NCBI RefSeq assembly: GCF_003130705.1
Contig: NZ_CP021355.1
Location: 620,001-684,000 of the forward strand
DNA: 64,000 nucleotides
Direction of reading: 5' to 3'
From: Rhodococcus oxybenzonivorans
GTDB taxonomy: Bacteria; Actinomycetota; Actinomycetes; Mycobacteriales; Mycobacteriaceae
The translations under genes and the position numbers were made by a program. Numbering within the stretch: the first letter of the stretch is position 1; every line of letters starts with the position of its first letter. Positions 16,416 to 24,456 of this stretch are shown here, in pieces. Below the pieces are notes generated by a model, which saw nothing but the letters and a program-made list of their open reading frames with translations, was not told the DNA's origin and ran no database searches.

Positions 16416-17379
16416 ATGGCGGTATCACCGAGGACTTCCGAAGGTTCGGCGAAGAGGACGACCAGGGAGATCCGTGAGTGGGCGATCGGAGAGGGCCGTG
16501 AAGTGTCGCCCCGCGGTCGGATTTCGGCCGAGATCGAGCAAGCTTTCCATGACGCTCAGGCAGAAACGGCGCCAGCGAGGAAGGTGGCCGCGAGGAAGAC
16601 GGCCGCGAAGAAGGCAGCGGCGGCGAAGAAGGTGGTTGCGAAGAAGTCACCGGCGGCGAAGAAGGTGGCTACGAAGAAGGCTCCGGCGAAGACAACAGCG
16701 CCGAAGACGACGGCCGCCGAGAAGGAGGTCGCCACGAAGGCGCCGGCGAAGAGAGCGGGTGCGGCCGGTAAGGCTCCGGCGAAGACGACGACTAAAGAGA
16801 TTCGCGAGTGGGCGATCGGAGAGGGTCGCGAGGTGTCGCCCCGTGGTCGGATTTCGGCCGAGATCGAGCAAGCTTTCTATGACGCTCAGACAAAGGAGGT
16901 TCAGGCAGAAGCGATGCCGGCGAAGAAGACGCGTGTGAAGAAGGTAGTCGCGAGGAAGGCTCCGGCGGAGACGTCGGTCGCGAAGAAGTCAGCAACGAAG
17001 GCGGCAGGAGCGAAGACGGCTGTGGAGTCGGCCGCGGAGACGACGGCCGTGAAGAAGAAGGTCGCGAGGAAAGCTCCGGCGAAGACGTCGGTGGCGAAGA
17101 CGTCGGTTGCGGAGTCGGCAGGGGCGAAGTCGGCGGCTGCGGAGTCGGCGGTTGCGGAGTCGGTGGTTGCGGAGTCGGCTGCGGAAGCGACGGCCGTGAA
17201 GAAGGCTCCGGTGACGGGAGCGGCGGCGGGCACCACTCCGGCGAAGGCGACGACCAAGGAAATTCGCGAGTGGGCAATCGGGGGAGGGCCGTCATGTGTC
17301 CCTCCGCGGTCGGATTTCGGCCGCGATTGTGCGAGCCTTCCATGACGCTGCGGCAAAGTTGCCGCTTCCGCTCGGCTGA
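16416..17379 (+). pseudogene. Three-domain Lsr2-type / histone-H1-like nucleoid protein, frameshifted in domain 3
   Basis: ATG 16416 after GAAGGAGA. The protein carries the Lsr2 C-terminal DNA-binding motif three times. Twice it is complete: TTREIREWAIGEGREVSPRG, continuing RISAEIEQAFHDAQ, near residue 15, and again near 127. The third copy near residue 285 is broken after EIREWAIGGG by one extra G; the next frame restores HVSLRGRISAAIVRAFHDA and a stop at 17377-17379. The linkers (about 80 and 130 residues) are Lys/Ala/Pro repeats (KKAAAAKKVVAKKSPAAKK) like histone H1 or HBHA tails. The RGR loop binds the AT-rich DNA minor groove in Lsr2. No Lsr2 oligomerisation domain is present. Likely a plasmid chromatin or silencing protein. 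The first two domains remain readable even if the frameshift is real. Confidence 0.8.
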
Positions 17380-17394
17380 AACAGGTGGGGGTCC

Positions 17395-17607
17395 GTGATC
17401 GAGCCTGACCGACCGACTCCTGTTGCCGCGGTATGCCGTCGCGGCCGGGCCGTCGCCCGCGCCGCGATGGAGGGTGATCGCATGTTCGGCGCTGTGGAGG
17501 TCACCCTCGAGAAGCTTGCTGAGTTGCTCGAACGCCATATCCTCCCCGTGACCAGGATGCTGCGCCGCACTGACTTTGTCTCTCGTGGGTCGAGCGGCGC
17601 GCTCTGA
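17395..17607 (+). CDS. Small hypothetical protein
   Basis: A 70-codon frame starting GTG 17395 (MIEPDRPTPVAAVCRRGRAV), containing a plausible helix (GAVEVTLEKLAELLERHILP). It follows the Lsr2-like gene in the same direction with a short gap. No family recognised. It could be chance. Confidence 0.3.
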   Translation: MIEPDRPTPVAAVCRRGRAVARAAMEGDRMFGAVEVTLEKLAELLERHILPVTRMLRRTDFVSRGSSGAL

Positions 17608-17634
17608 TGGCCGCCCGTTCAGGGCAAGAAGACG

Positions 17635-17904
17635 GTGTGCGATCGAACCGCAGCAGACCTCGAGCGTCGACTCGCCATGCTCGCCTATGTACGCGGCTGT
17701 CTCCGTGGGTCGGAGGGCGAAGAGTTCCGCATCCCGACCACTGCGCTCGACGAGGTTCTTGACGAGAGGGGGGCAGTGTGGAGCGATCACTGTGGGATCC
17801 GAGGTTATTGTTGGCGGTGCAGCACCCCGAGGCATGGTGGTCGCGATGCAGTTCACCCTGGGTCGGGGACGGTGGTGCCGGGGTGGTGCGGTCGGGTCAA
17901 GTGA
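17635..17904 (+). CDS. Small hypothetical protein, end interrupted by IS3
   Basis: GTG 17635 begins MCDRTAADLERRLAMLAYVR and reads plausibly to TTALDEVLDERGAVW. An overlapping frame from GTG 17777 (VERSLWDPRLLLAVQHPEAW) may be the start of a further gene cut by the IS3 insertion at 17902. No family recognised. The natural 3' end is uncertain because of the insertion. Confidence 0.3.
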   Translation: MCDRTAADLERRLAMLAYVRGCLRGSEGEEFRIPTTALDEVLDERGAVWSDHCGIRGYCWRCSTPRHGGRDAVHPGSGTVVPGWCGRVK

Positions 17905-17933
17905 GGTTGCCCCTTGAAGGTGGACACCGGATT

Positions 17934-18414
17934 TCATGCGGCGACTGACAGCGTAGACGACGCGATCAGTCGTTGTTCGAAATCCACTGGGGTGAGGTAT
18001 CCGAGGGCGGAGTGACGGCGACGTCGATTGAAGTACGAGAGCCACTCGAACAGCTCCAGCCGTGCCTGCGACTTCGACGTCCAACTCCGTCCGTGCAGCC
18101 ACTCCCTCTTGAGTCCTTGGAAGAACGACTCGGCGAGAGCATTATCGTAACTTGACCCGACCCGTCCCCGACTCTGCTGGATCCCATGACGGCGGCATAC
18201 ATCGACGAAAGCTGCTGCGGTGTACTGCGTTCCGCGGTCACTGTGGAAGATGACGCCACCGACGTCACCACCGCGGGTGCGCACCGCCATCTCGATCGCG
18301 TCCGTGACGAGATCGGTGCGCATGTGGTCGGCGATGGACCAGCCCACCACCCGGCGTGAGCAGATGTCGATCACCGTGGCCAAGAACAACCACGAGGATC
18401 CCACGGGGATGTAG
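17934..18414 (-). pseudogene. IS3 orfB, 3' part (rve integrase core)
   Basis: Encodes SSWLFLATVIDICSRRVVGW, the second catalytic Asp region (GVIFHSDRGTQYTAAAF), RVGSSYDNALAESFFQGLKR with the catalytic Glu, and the normal end RRRRHSALGYLTPVDFE. The DDE triad of an IS3 transposase is complete when joined to the 5' part at 19941-20355. Split here between 18414 and 19941 by IS110 copy D. Confidence 0.85.
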
Positions 18415-18435
18415 ACATCCCACGCGGGTCAGATG

Positions 18436-19656
18436 TCAAGCAGCCGCCGGTTGAGACGGGATCTGATGGTCGGGCCAGGCGGCGTGGTCGTCCCAGGGTT
18501 CGTTGTGTTGCAGACACCACCACATGCGTCCGAGGAGCTTGTTGGCGAGGTTGCGCAGCGCGGCGTTGTGGTGGTCGCCGCGGCTCGCCGTTTGTCGTAG
18601 TGGGCACGTGCGCCCGCTGATTTGGTGAGGGTGACGAACGCCCACCAGTGGCAGGCGTCGCCGAGTCGCTTGTTGCGGACCTTTCGCGCCTTGACGTAGT
18701 GCGATCGGCCCGAGGCGCGGGTGATCGGCGCAGTGCCGGCGAACGCGCGCAACCCGTTCGCCGTCGCGAACCGTGCAGGATCGTCGCCGACCTCGGCCAG
18801 GACCCGGGCGGCGAGAATCGGACCGAGACCCGGAGCCGACCGCAGGATCGGTGCGAGGGGGTGGCTGTCGAATTCGCGACCCAGCGCGTTCTCCAGGCTG
18901 TCCACGGACTGCTGCATCGAGGCGATGACGGCGAGCAGGCCGGTGACAGCATGACCGAGTGCCTCCTCGACCTGCGGCGGCTGCCCGAGCGCGGGCGTTT
19001 TCAGCTCCCGCAGGATCCGCTCGACCAGGTTCGGGTCGTTGCGTCGGCCACTGTGATGCAGGAGCGCCACAACTTTGCGTCTGATCAGGGCTCGACCCGA
19101 TGCAGGGGTGGGCGCCGCGGAGAGCACCGCGACCGCGGCGCGGTGCTTCAAATTCGGAAATGCCTGCAGTGCACCAGGATAAAATTCCAGCAATACAGAA
19201 CGTAGTCGGCTGATGGTCTGATACAGCGCCCAGATCGCCTCCTGGTGCTGACGGGCGAGGGCCTTGATCGCCCGGCCGTGTTCGCTGATCGCCGGCATCG
19301 GACGGTGCATCGCTCGGTCGGTGCGCAGAATATTCGCCAGAATCGCGGCGTCACCCGGATCGGACTTGCCGCCGGCCTGTCCGTGGCGTTCGCGGTAGCG
19401 GGCCACCGCACGGGGTTGATCGGGTATACGGTGAATCCTGCTTCCACCAGGGCCACGACGAGTAGATTCTTGTCGGTTTCGATCGCGATAGGGGTGGTGC
19501 CGGGTGCGCCTCCGCTCTCCGCGATTACCTCCAGCAGCGCGGTCAATCCCGCTGTGCCGGTGTCGATGCGCTTCCGGCGACGACGGTGCCGTTCTCGTCG
19601 ACGAGGGCGACATCGTGATGCACTTCGGCCCAATCGATCCCGCAGTTGATGCTCAT
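18436..19656 (-). pseudogene. IS110-family transposase, frameshifted (copy D)
   Basis: ATG 19656 preceded by AGGAGG, as in copy A. Compared with copy A it lacks one C in the GTCGTCGCCCGG run (about 19580) and one C in the ATCAACCCCCGTG run (about 19415). It also shares the missing base after HYDKRRA. The intact end WWCLQHNEPWDDHAAWPDHQ then IPSQPAAA and the stop (18436) are in a different frame from the main body. Motifs are as described for copy A. As written it cannot encode a full transposase. Confidence 0.85.
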
Positions 19657-19765
19657 GTACAACCTCCTGTCCAGCGGCGTATTTTGCTGTGAGCTCGGGG
19701 GTTGTGCGGCGACCTAATGGAAGCGCTCTTCGGCGCGGCATCTCACAAGCCGATCACGTGCCCCA

Positions 19766-19929
19766 GCGACTGGCAGGGTCACCGTCTACATTCAGACCTC
19801 TCACACAGTCGGTTGCCATCACAGCAGTGATCCCCTTCCAGCAGCTCAATGCTCAGACTGCGCCTGGATCGGTAATATCTCAGGGACCTCCCGCCAGTCG
19901 CCTTGTGCGTGTCGGATCGTTGGTCCGAC
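19766..19929 (-). ncRNA. Candidate IS110 bridge-RNA region (copy D)
   Basis: The exact counterpart of 13-176, with the same 9-bp long-range stem and two hairpins, upstream of the copy D transposase. The target here is known (IS3 orfB around GATGTAG/GTGATG), so guide-target pairing can be tested on this copy. Function inferred from the IS110 family. Confidence 0.4.
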
Positions 19930-19940
19930 TCACCCATTAG

Positions 19941-20355
19941 GTGATGTCCCCACACCATTTGGTATCGACAGCCGTAGCGGTGAAGTCTCGCATCACCAGA
20001 TCCGGCACCGACGGAGCCGACTTGTCCGCGATAGTCGTGCGCTTGCTGCGGCGCAGGTGCCGGCCGACCACGTGGTGGATTCGCATCAGCCGGGTCACCC
20101 GTTTGCGGTTGATCTTGCGTCCGCGGGAGCGGAGTTCGGCGTGAACGCGCGGGGCGCCGTAGGCGCTGCGGTGCTCGGCATGGATGGCGCGGATCTCGGC
20201 GACTGTCGCAGCCTTCTCCGCCGCGTGCTCGGCGCGAGCATCCTCGGTGGCCAGGTGCCGGTAGTAACCGGAGCGGGAGGTTCCCAGCACCCGGCACAGC
20301 CGCTGCACGCCGAACTCGGCGCGATGGTCGGAGATGAAGTCCCAGCGGCGGGTCT
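19941..20355 (-). pseudogene. IS3 orfB, 5' part (HTH_21 and start of rve)
   Basis: From about 20355 it encodes VKTRRWDFISDHRAEFGVQR, LCRVLGTSRSGYYRHLATED, the HTH_21 part EIRAIHAEHRSAYGAPRVHA and ends at TKWCGDIT, where IS110 copy D cuts in. OrfB of IS3 elements is normally made as an orfAB fusion by -1 frameshifting. The overlap with orfA is consistent with that. Confidence 0.85.
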
Positions 20356-20360
20356 TCACT

Positions 20361-20726
20361 TCACCTCTTTCGCGAAATACGCGGCTGCCCGGCGCAGGAT
20401 TCGCGTTCGAGCTGCCATTCCTTCTCGGCACCGCGTAACCGGGCGTTCTCTGCCCGCAGCCGCGCGAGCTCGTCCGCTTCGGTCTCCCCACCGGCGGTGC
20501 TACGGGCCTCCGGGCGTCCATTGCGGGCGGTGTCCTTGCGGACCCACGTCCGTAGCGTCTCGCCACTGATGCCCAGGTCCGCGGCGACCGCCGCGTATGT
20601 GCGCTGGCCGTCGGCCGCGCGGTACAGCGCGATCGCGTCCTTCCGGAATTCCTCCGTGTACAGAGACTGGCGTCCCACTTCGACATCCCTCCTGGCTCTA
20701 CTAGAACCATTGTCAGGGGTGTCCAC
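20361..20726 (-). CDS. IS3-family orfA transposase subunit
   Basis: GTG 20726, inside the terminal repeat, begins MDTPDNGSSRARRDVEVGRQ. The HTH is FRKDAIALYRAADGQ followed by AAVAADLGISGETLRTWVRK, with a coiled-coil-like ELARLRAENARLRGAEKEWQ. It is 121 residues and ends in the region where the programmed shift into orfB is expected. Intact as read. Its partner orfB is interrupted, so it probably cannot transpose alone. Confidence 0.8.
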   Translation of the reverse strand: MDTPDNGSSRARRDVEVGRQSLYTEEFRKDAIALYRAADGQRTYAAVAADLGISGETLRTWVRKDTARNGRPEARSTAGGETEADELARLRAENARLRGAEKEWQLERESCAGQPRISRKR

Positions 20727-20787
20727 TCCAAGGGGGCAGCCTCACAAGCCGGGTGGCGACCGCGCACGCGGTGGCCGTGTTGGCGGT

Positions 20788-21073
20788 TCACAGGTGCGCC
20801 AGCATGGGGAACAGGGCGATCGCGGAGACTGTGATGCCCGCGGCGCTGGCAACGACGCCCAGTAGGGCCCGCAACGATGCCGCCTCGTCGTCCGCTACCG
20901 CGGACCGCGACGCGGCGATGGCGCCGCAGACCACCGCGGCCACTCCCCAGGAGGGAGCCGAGTGCGACCACCCAGAAGGATGCAACGGACAATGCGCCCA
21001 GGGTGATCGACACGGCGGGCAACCACCAGCCATGCTGCTCAGCAATCTCGTTGCCGTCGACGGAGGAACACAG
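20788..21073 (-). pseudogene. DUF4190-like small membrane protein, frameshifted paralogue
   Basis: The C-terminal half (GVAAVVCGAIAASRSAVADD, SLRALLGVVASAAGITVSAI) and the N-terminal half (HGWWLPAVSITLGALSVASF, WVVALGSLLG) lie in different frames, separated by one extra G in a GGGG run near 20950. Restoring it gives a close paralogue of the intact protein at 23196-23498. It has two or three hydrophobic segments. No start codon equivalent to that of the paralogue was found. Confidence 0.65.
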
Positions 21074-21363
21074 GCGGGAGACGGCGACGGTTGGTGGATG
21101 TAACGGACACCGAGTTCGTATCCGACGAGGTCGCCGCGTTCGCGCAACCGGTGGGCGGGGTCCAGCCGGTTGCTGTCGCGCGAATGCAGCGAGTCGGTTG
21201 TGTGCTGGGCGCATCTGGGTGTCCGCAGGCGGCAACGTGGCAGTCGACTGCTCCGGGGCGGTTCGATCTCGGATTGTGTTCGTGCTGATCGGGTCGCGTA
21301 CCGGGCCGGTCGGGTGCTTATGCTCGATCTTGGGAGTTTCGCCGAGCGAAGAGGTGCAGCAGC
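21074..21363. other. Intergenic, no gene seen
   Basis: No reliable frame on either strand. GAAGAGGTGCAGCAGC just before ATG 21364 provides a ribosome-binding site for the next gene. Confidence 0.35.
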
Positions 21364-21687
21364 ATGGCCCGAAACAGCGGCAACCGGCCGGTCGATGGCC
21401 CGGAGTTGACGGTCGGTGCCCGGGTGCTGGTCCGCAGGAGCGCCGGAGCCGATCTCACCGGTGAGGTGGTCGAGGATTATGCGGCGGTGACCGATCCGGG
21501 CGGTGGTGGGCACGAGTGGGCGCCGGTGCATCGGTGGGCGGTCGCGCTCGACGACGGGCGGCTGGTTTTTGCCGACACCGAAGACCTGACCATCGATCCG
21601 GGCTTCCACCGCTCCGCCGCGAACCCGGACCTGAACCCGAACCAGGAGTCGGCTGTGCGGGCACCCGGCCGACACCGGGGAGAGTGA
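21364..21687 (+). CDS. Hypothetical protein (107 residues)
   Basis: ATG 21364 with an AGAGG-type ribosome-binding site. The core GARVLVRRSAGADLTGEVVE, then VHRWAVALDDGRLVFADTED, suggests a compact beta-rich fold. I do not recognise a characterised family. It stands alone between the IS3 element and the small nuclease-like gene, in the same direction as the latter. Confidence 0.5.
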   Translation: MARNSGNRPVDGPELTVGARVLVRRSAGADLTGEVVEDYAAVTDPGGGGHEWAPVHRWAVALDDGRLVFADTEDLTIDPGFHRSAANPDLNPNQESAVRAPGRHRGE

Positions 21688-21918
21688 TCGACGGCAGCCG
21701 CTTCGTGGCCGGTTCTGGGCGGCGCCGGGCATCGTGCACACGAATTGCGCTACCCGTCAGTCGATTGCATGAATCGTGCGGATGAGGTCCCGGAGGGGGG
21801 TACGTCGATCTCACCGGACGATCTGTCGGGGTATGCCTCAGTCGTGGCATAGCCGCACCGGACGTGTTTGCGCTGTGGTGTTGTTCGGAACTGGGGCTTC
21901 TGGCTTACCGTGTCGGGT

Positions 21919-22287
21919 ATGAGAGGTGATGAGGCTCGCGTGGCCCGGGACTTCGCGGGGTGGTTGTCATCTCAGGGGTGGACGGTGGTGACCGATTCGG
22001 ATGTCGTGGATATCGTTGCCGAGAAGGACGGTCGTCGGCTCTACGCCGAGGTCGAGGGTGCGTCCACCGTGCCGGGGTTGGATGTCGATACCGCGATCGG
22101 GCAGTTGGTGAGGCGGATGCCGAGCGAGGCGGATCAGTCGGTGTCGTTTGCGTTGGTCGTGCGGGACGAGCCTGGGTCAGTGGACGCGGCGGGGAGGGCA
22201 CCTCAGCGGGTTCTGGATTTGTTGGGGATGGCGCTGTATGCGGTCGATGAGGACGGTGGCGTGCGGCAGCTCTTCGGCCGCGCATGA
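21919..22287 (+). CDS. Hypothetical protein with possible PD-(D/E)xK nuclease-like fold
   Basis: ATG 21919 (MRGDEARVARDFAGWLSSQG). 122 residues. The order helix (ARVARDFAGWLSSQGW), strand with Asp (DSDVVDIVAE), then strand RRLYAEVEG resembles restriction-endonuclease-like cores (D...ExE/ExK), followed by a helix (DVDTAIGQLVRRM) and strands VSFALVVRDE and ALYAVDEDGGVRQLF. The resemblance is by pattern only. Its 3' two-thirds are duplicated at 5026-5206. Confidence 0.5.
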   Translation: MRGDEARVARDFAGWLSSQGWTVVTDSDVVDIVAEKDGRRLYAEVEGASTVPGLDVDTAIGQLVRRMPSEADQSVSFALVVRDEPGSVDAAGRAPQRVLDLLGMALYAVDEDGGVRQLFGRA

Positions 22288-22376
22288 AGACCTGCCGCCC
22301 GGCACGGGCGGAGACTGGCCAGCAGGGTGGCCATGAGCATCGCCATATCCCGTGATGGTGGGCTTGGTGCGGTGAT

Positions 22377-22452
22377 GGGGCTACAGCTCAGTCGGTGAGA
22401 GCCGTGTCCTCGGAATCGGTGGTCGCGGGTTTCGAGCCCCGCCCGCCCCACC
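22377..22452 (+). other. Degenerate tRNA-like sequence (copy 2)
   Basis: The same sequence and predicted arms as at 5296-5371: perfect D- and T-stems, a five-pair acceptor stem, an unstable anticodon arm and an eight-base T-loop. No difference from copy 1 is evident within the tRNA-like part, although the surrounding sequence has drifted. Confidence 0.35.
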
Positions 22453-22622
22453 GCCTCCATTGCAGGTCGCCGGGAGGTACCTGAGACGAAGACATCGCGC
22501 GGGTCGAGTGTGTGCGATGCGGTGACATACGGCGGTGGCAGACTCCGCGCAGATCAGCCGACCCGGAGGATTGCACCGTTACTGGTGTGGAGACGTTCGG
22601 GTCCTCTGATGCTCCGACGGTC

Positions 22623-22913
22623 TCAGGCGCAGTCGCGGCAGATCAGCTGTGCGGCGTCGGCGATGCGGCTGCGGTGGTGGACGAGGAAGCAACTGGTGCA
22701 GGTGAATTCATCGGCCTGCTTCGGGATGACGCGGACGGTGAGTTCTTCGCCGGACAGGTCGGCGCCGGGCAGTTCGAAGGACTCGGCGGTGTCGGCGTCC
22801 TCGACGTCCACGACGGGGGACTGGGTGTCTTTCCGGCTGGCGGTCAGCTGTTCGAGGGAGGTGTCCGCCTCGTCGGATTCGGTGACTCTGGGGGCGTCGT
22901 AATCGGTGGCCAT
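22623..22913 (-). CDS. DUF4193 family protein
   Basis: 96 residues from ATG 22913: MATDYDAPRVTESDEADTSL, an acidic N-terminus, VDVEDADTAESFELPGADLS, then EELTVRVIPKQADEFTCTSC with FLVHHRSR and a final CRDCA. The CxxC ... CxxC pairs suggest a zinc ribbon. DUF4193 is widespread in actinobacteria; its function is unknown to me. Intact, unlike the copy at 5549-5840. Confidence 0.88.
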   Translation of the reverse strand: MATDYDAPRVTESDEADTSLEQLTASRKDTQSPVVDVEDADTAESFELPGADLSGEELTVRVIPKQADEFTCTSCFLVHHRSRIADAAQLICRDCA

Positions 22914-23195
22914 GGCTGTGTCGTCCTCATGCTCTGGGTGTTCGGACTCGCCAGGATAGGACGGGGTCGGTGGCAGTATGCAACCGGGCGGCTGCCGCCC
23001 GATCCCAGGCGGACGGGGATCGTGCCCCGCCGGTTCGGCTCGGTGGCCGCCAATTGACCCAGTGTCGTTTGCTGTCAGAGGAATTGGCTGGATCGGTATC
23101 GGGACGGGGGGGCGCGTGGATCTTTTTCGCGGCTGGCCGGTGCGGTGATTGGTCAATCTGGATGTCGGCGCATACCCAGCGGCCAGGGCGGGAAT

Positions 23196-23498
23196 TTATA
23201 GGTGCGCCAGCATGGGGAGCAGGGCGATCGCGGAGACGGTGATCCCCGCGGCGCCGGCCACGACGCCCAGTAGGGCCCGCAACGATGCCGCCTCGTCGTC
23301 GACCACTGCGGACCGCGAGGTGGCGATGGCGCCGCAGACCACCGCGGCTACTCCCAGGAGGAAGCCGAGTCCGACCACCCAGAACGACGCAATGGACAAC
23401 GCCCCGAGGGCGATCGACAGGGCGGGCAACCGCGAGCAATGCTTCCGTTTCTCGTTGTGGTCGACGGAGGAACTCATGCGGGAGACGGCGGCGGTCAT
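23196..23498 (-). CDS. DUF4190-like small membrane protein
   Basis: 100 residues from ATG 23498, with AAGGAGG a few bases upstream. It has a short polar N-terminus, then hydrophobic segments LSIALGALSIASFWVVGLGF, LLGVAAVVCGAIATS and LLGVVAGAAGITVSAIALLP. The order and the GAIA motif resemble DUF4190-type small membrane proteins. A frameshifted paralogue is at 20788-21073. Role unknown. Confidence 0.65.
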   Translation of the reverse strand: MTAAVSRMSSSVDHNEKRKHCSRLPALSIALGALSIASFWVVGLGFLLGVAAVVCGAIATSRSAVVDDEAASLRALLGVVAGAAGITVSAIALLPMLAHL

Positions 23499-23703
23499 GG
23501 TCCTCCTTCAAGCGGTGACGAGTTGGGTCGGCGGGCACGGTTCGCTGCATCAGAGCCGGGCGCGTCGTCGGGCCTGTTCGGTCCACGAACTCGCGCGGCG
23601 TTGTCGAGGCCTGCTGACCACGGCTCCGTGCTCAAAGTGCAGGCGTTGACGGTCGCGGCTCGGTCGAGATCTCACAGCTTGTGACCCGGACCTCAATGAC
23701 AAT
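23499..23703. other. Intergenic, no gene seen
   Basis: Together with 23731-23985 this forms a region of nearly 500 bases between the DUF4190-like gene and the second antitoxin. Apart from the CIRCE-like palindrome I see no gene. Confidence 0.35.
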
Positions 23704-23730
23704 TTAGCACTTAGACCGGCAGAGTGCTAA
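23704..23730. promoter_or_regulatory. CIRCE-like palindrome (HrcA operator type) or terminator hairpin
   Basis: TTAGCACTT, nine bases, GAGTGCTAA. The CIRCE consensus is TTAGCACTC-N9-GAGTGCTAA, so 17 of 18 arm positions match and the spacer length is exact. CIRCE is bound by HrcA upstream of groESL or dnaK operons. No chaperone gene is nearby. CTCTTTTTG follows at once, so the hairpin could instead act as a plus-strand terminator, although no plus-strand gene ends just upstream. Confidence 0.6.
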
Positions 23731-23991
23731 CTCTTTTTGCTAAGTAACAACCGTGCCGTCATGGATCTTGCACCCGGTCCAGTGTCGGGCGTGCGGGCCC
23801 CTGTTCGGAACGGGGCGCGGTGTCCGGGTCGACGTCCGGTGATCTGACTCGACATTCACCGCGTTAATAGGGTCGCCGCCGACGGCTACTGCCCCCGAAT
23901 GTCGGTGGGGTCGGCAATGGGGCGGGCGGTATCGGTCCGCTTTGGGTAGCTGTGGTGGAATGATTCAAGATGAATCAGGAGGTGCGTGGTT

Positions 23992-24456
23992 GTGGACACC
24001 ATTGATCGCAAGGCCTTGGCCGCCCTTGATGCAGCGGCCGCACGGCGCAGGGTCGCCGACCTCGATGTCCGGCGGGCGGTGGCCGAGGCCAACGCCGCCC
24101 ACATCACCCAACGGGTGATCCATGAGCACATCGGAATCTCCCAACCTACGATTCACCGCATGCTGCGCACCGTGCTGGAAAACCCGGCCCTCCTCGACCG
24201 AACACCGACCGAGGTCATCGACCGCCGCACCGCCGGCGAGATCAGCGATACCGAGATGATGCAGGTGCTGCTGGACTGGAACTTCACCTTCGGCACGGTT
24301 CCGGTCAGCAGCGGCATCTCGGCCGACGCATACGAGCCCGGCAGCTGGGACGAGATCGAACGCGCCTACTACCGCGGACTGCTCACCGACGACGAGATCG
24401 GCCGGTTGACGGAACGCAACACCGACGCCCTCGAGCAGGCGGCACGGTCTGCGTGA
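23992..24456 (+). CDS. Helix-turn-helix antitoxin of a zeta-type module (module 2)
   Basis: 154 residues from GTG 23992, nine bases after AGGAGG (23977-23982). The HTH is ITQRVIHEHIGISQPTIHRM. The C-terminal half (WNFTFGTVPVSSGISADAYE, then PGSWDEIERAYYRGLLTDDE) matches the antitoxin of module 1. It overlaps the truncated toxin start by four bases (GTGA). Intact although its toxin is not. Confidence 0.75.
   Translation: MDTIDRKALAALDAAAARRRVADLDVRRAVAEANAAHITQRVIHEHIGISQPTIHRMLRTVLENPALLDRTPTEVIDRRTAGEISDTEMMQVLLDWNFTFGTVPVSSGISADAYEPGSWDEIERAYYRGLLTDDEIGRLTERNTDALEQAARSA

Larger units (their letters stand above)
18415..19940 (-). mobile_element. IS110-family insertion sequence, copy D, nested in IS3
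   Basis: A full-length inverted copy of the element at 1-1493. The interrupted IS3 sequence can be rejoined as GGGATGTAG/GTGATGTCC, so the borders are about 18415 and 19940. TAG is found at both sides, so the exact cut is ambiguous by three bases. The transposase reads leftwards and the non-coding guide-RNA-type end is on the right (19657-19940). This is the only copy with both ends in the window. Confidence 0.88.
17902..20744 (-). mobile_element. IS3-family element with clear ends, interrupted by IS110 copy D
   Basis: The left end reads TGAGGTTGCCCCTTGAAGG (17902) and the right end, read inward from 20744, TGAGGCTGCCCCCTTGGAG. Both continue into GTGGACACC. The element is flanked by the 4-bp direct repeat CAAG (17898-17901 and 20745-20748), a typical IS3 target duplication, so this insertion is recent enough to keep its ends. 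It has orfA and orfB on the minus strand. An IS110 element (18415-19940) splits orfB. The sister copy at 1494-5018 is far more decayed. Confidence 0.9.
22108..22956 (+). repeat. 0.85-kb direct duplication, copy 2 (partner 5026-5882)
   Basis: Matches 5026-5882 in the same orientation, including gene tail, tRNA-like sequence, the spacer with the distinctive GGGTCGAGTGTGTGCGATGC, and the DUF4193 gene. This copy keeps both genes open, so it is probably closer to the ancestor. Confidence 0.85.

Noticed and set aside
1..19941. Composite transposon formed by the two inverted IS110 copies
   Set aside because: Copy A is fused to IS3 sequence at its inner end, the transposases are defective, and IS110 elements do not normally form composite transposons. 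Inversion or recombination explains the layout better.
23731..23830. groES start downstream of the CIRCE-like site
   Set aside because: The only nearby frame (MDLAPGPVSGVRAPVRNGAR) is short and does not resemble GroES.
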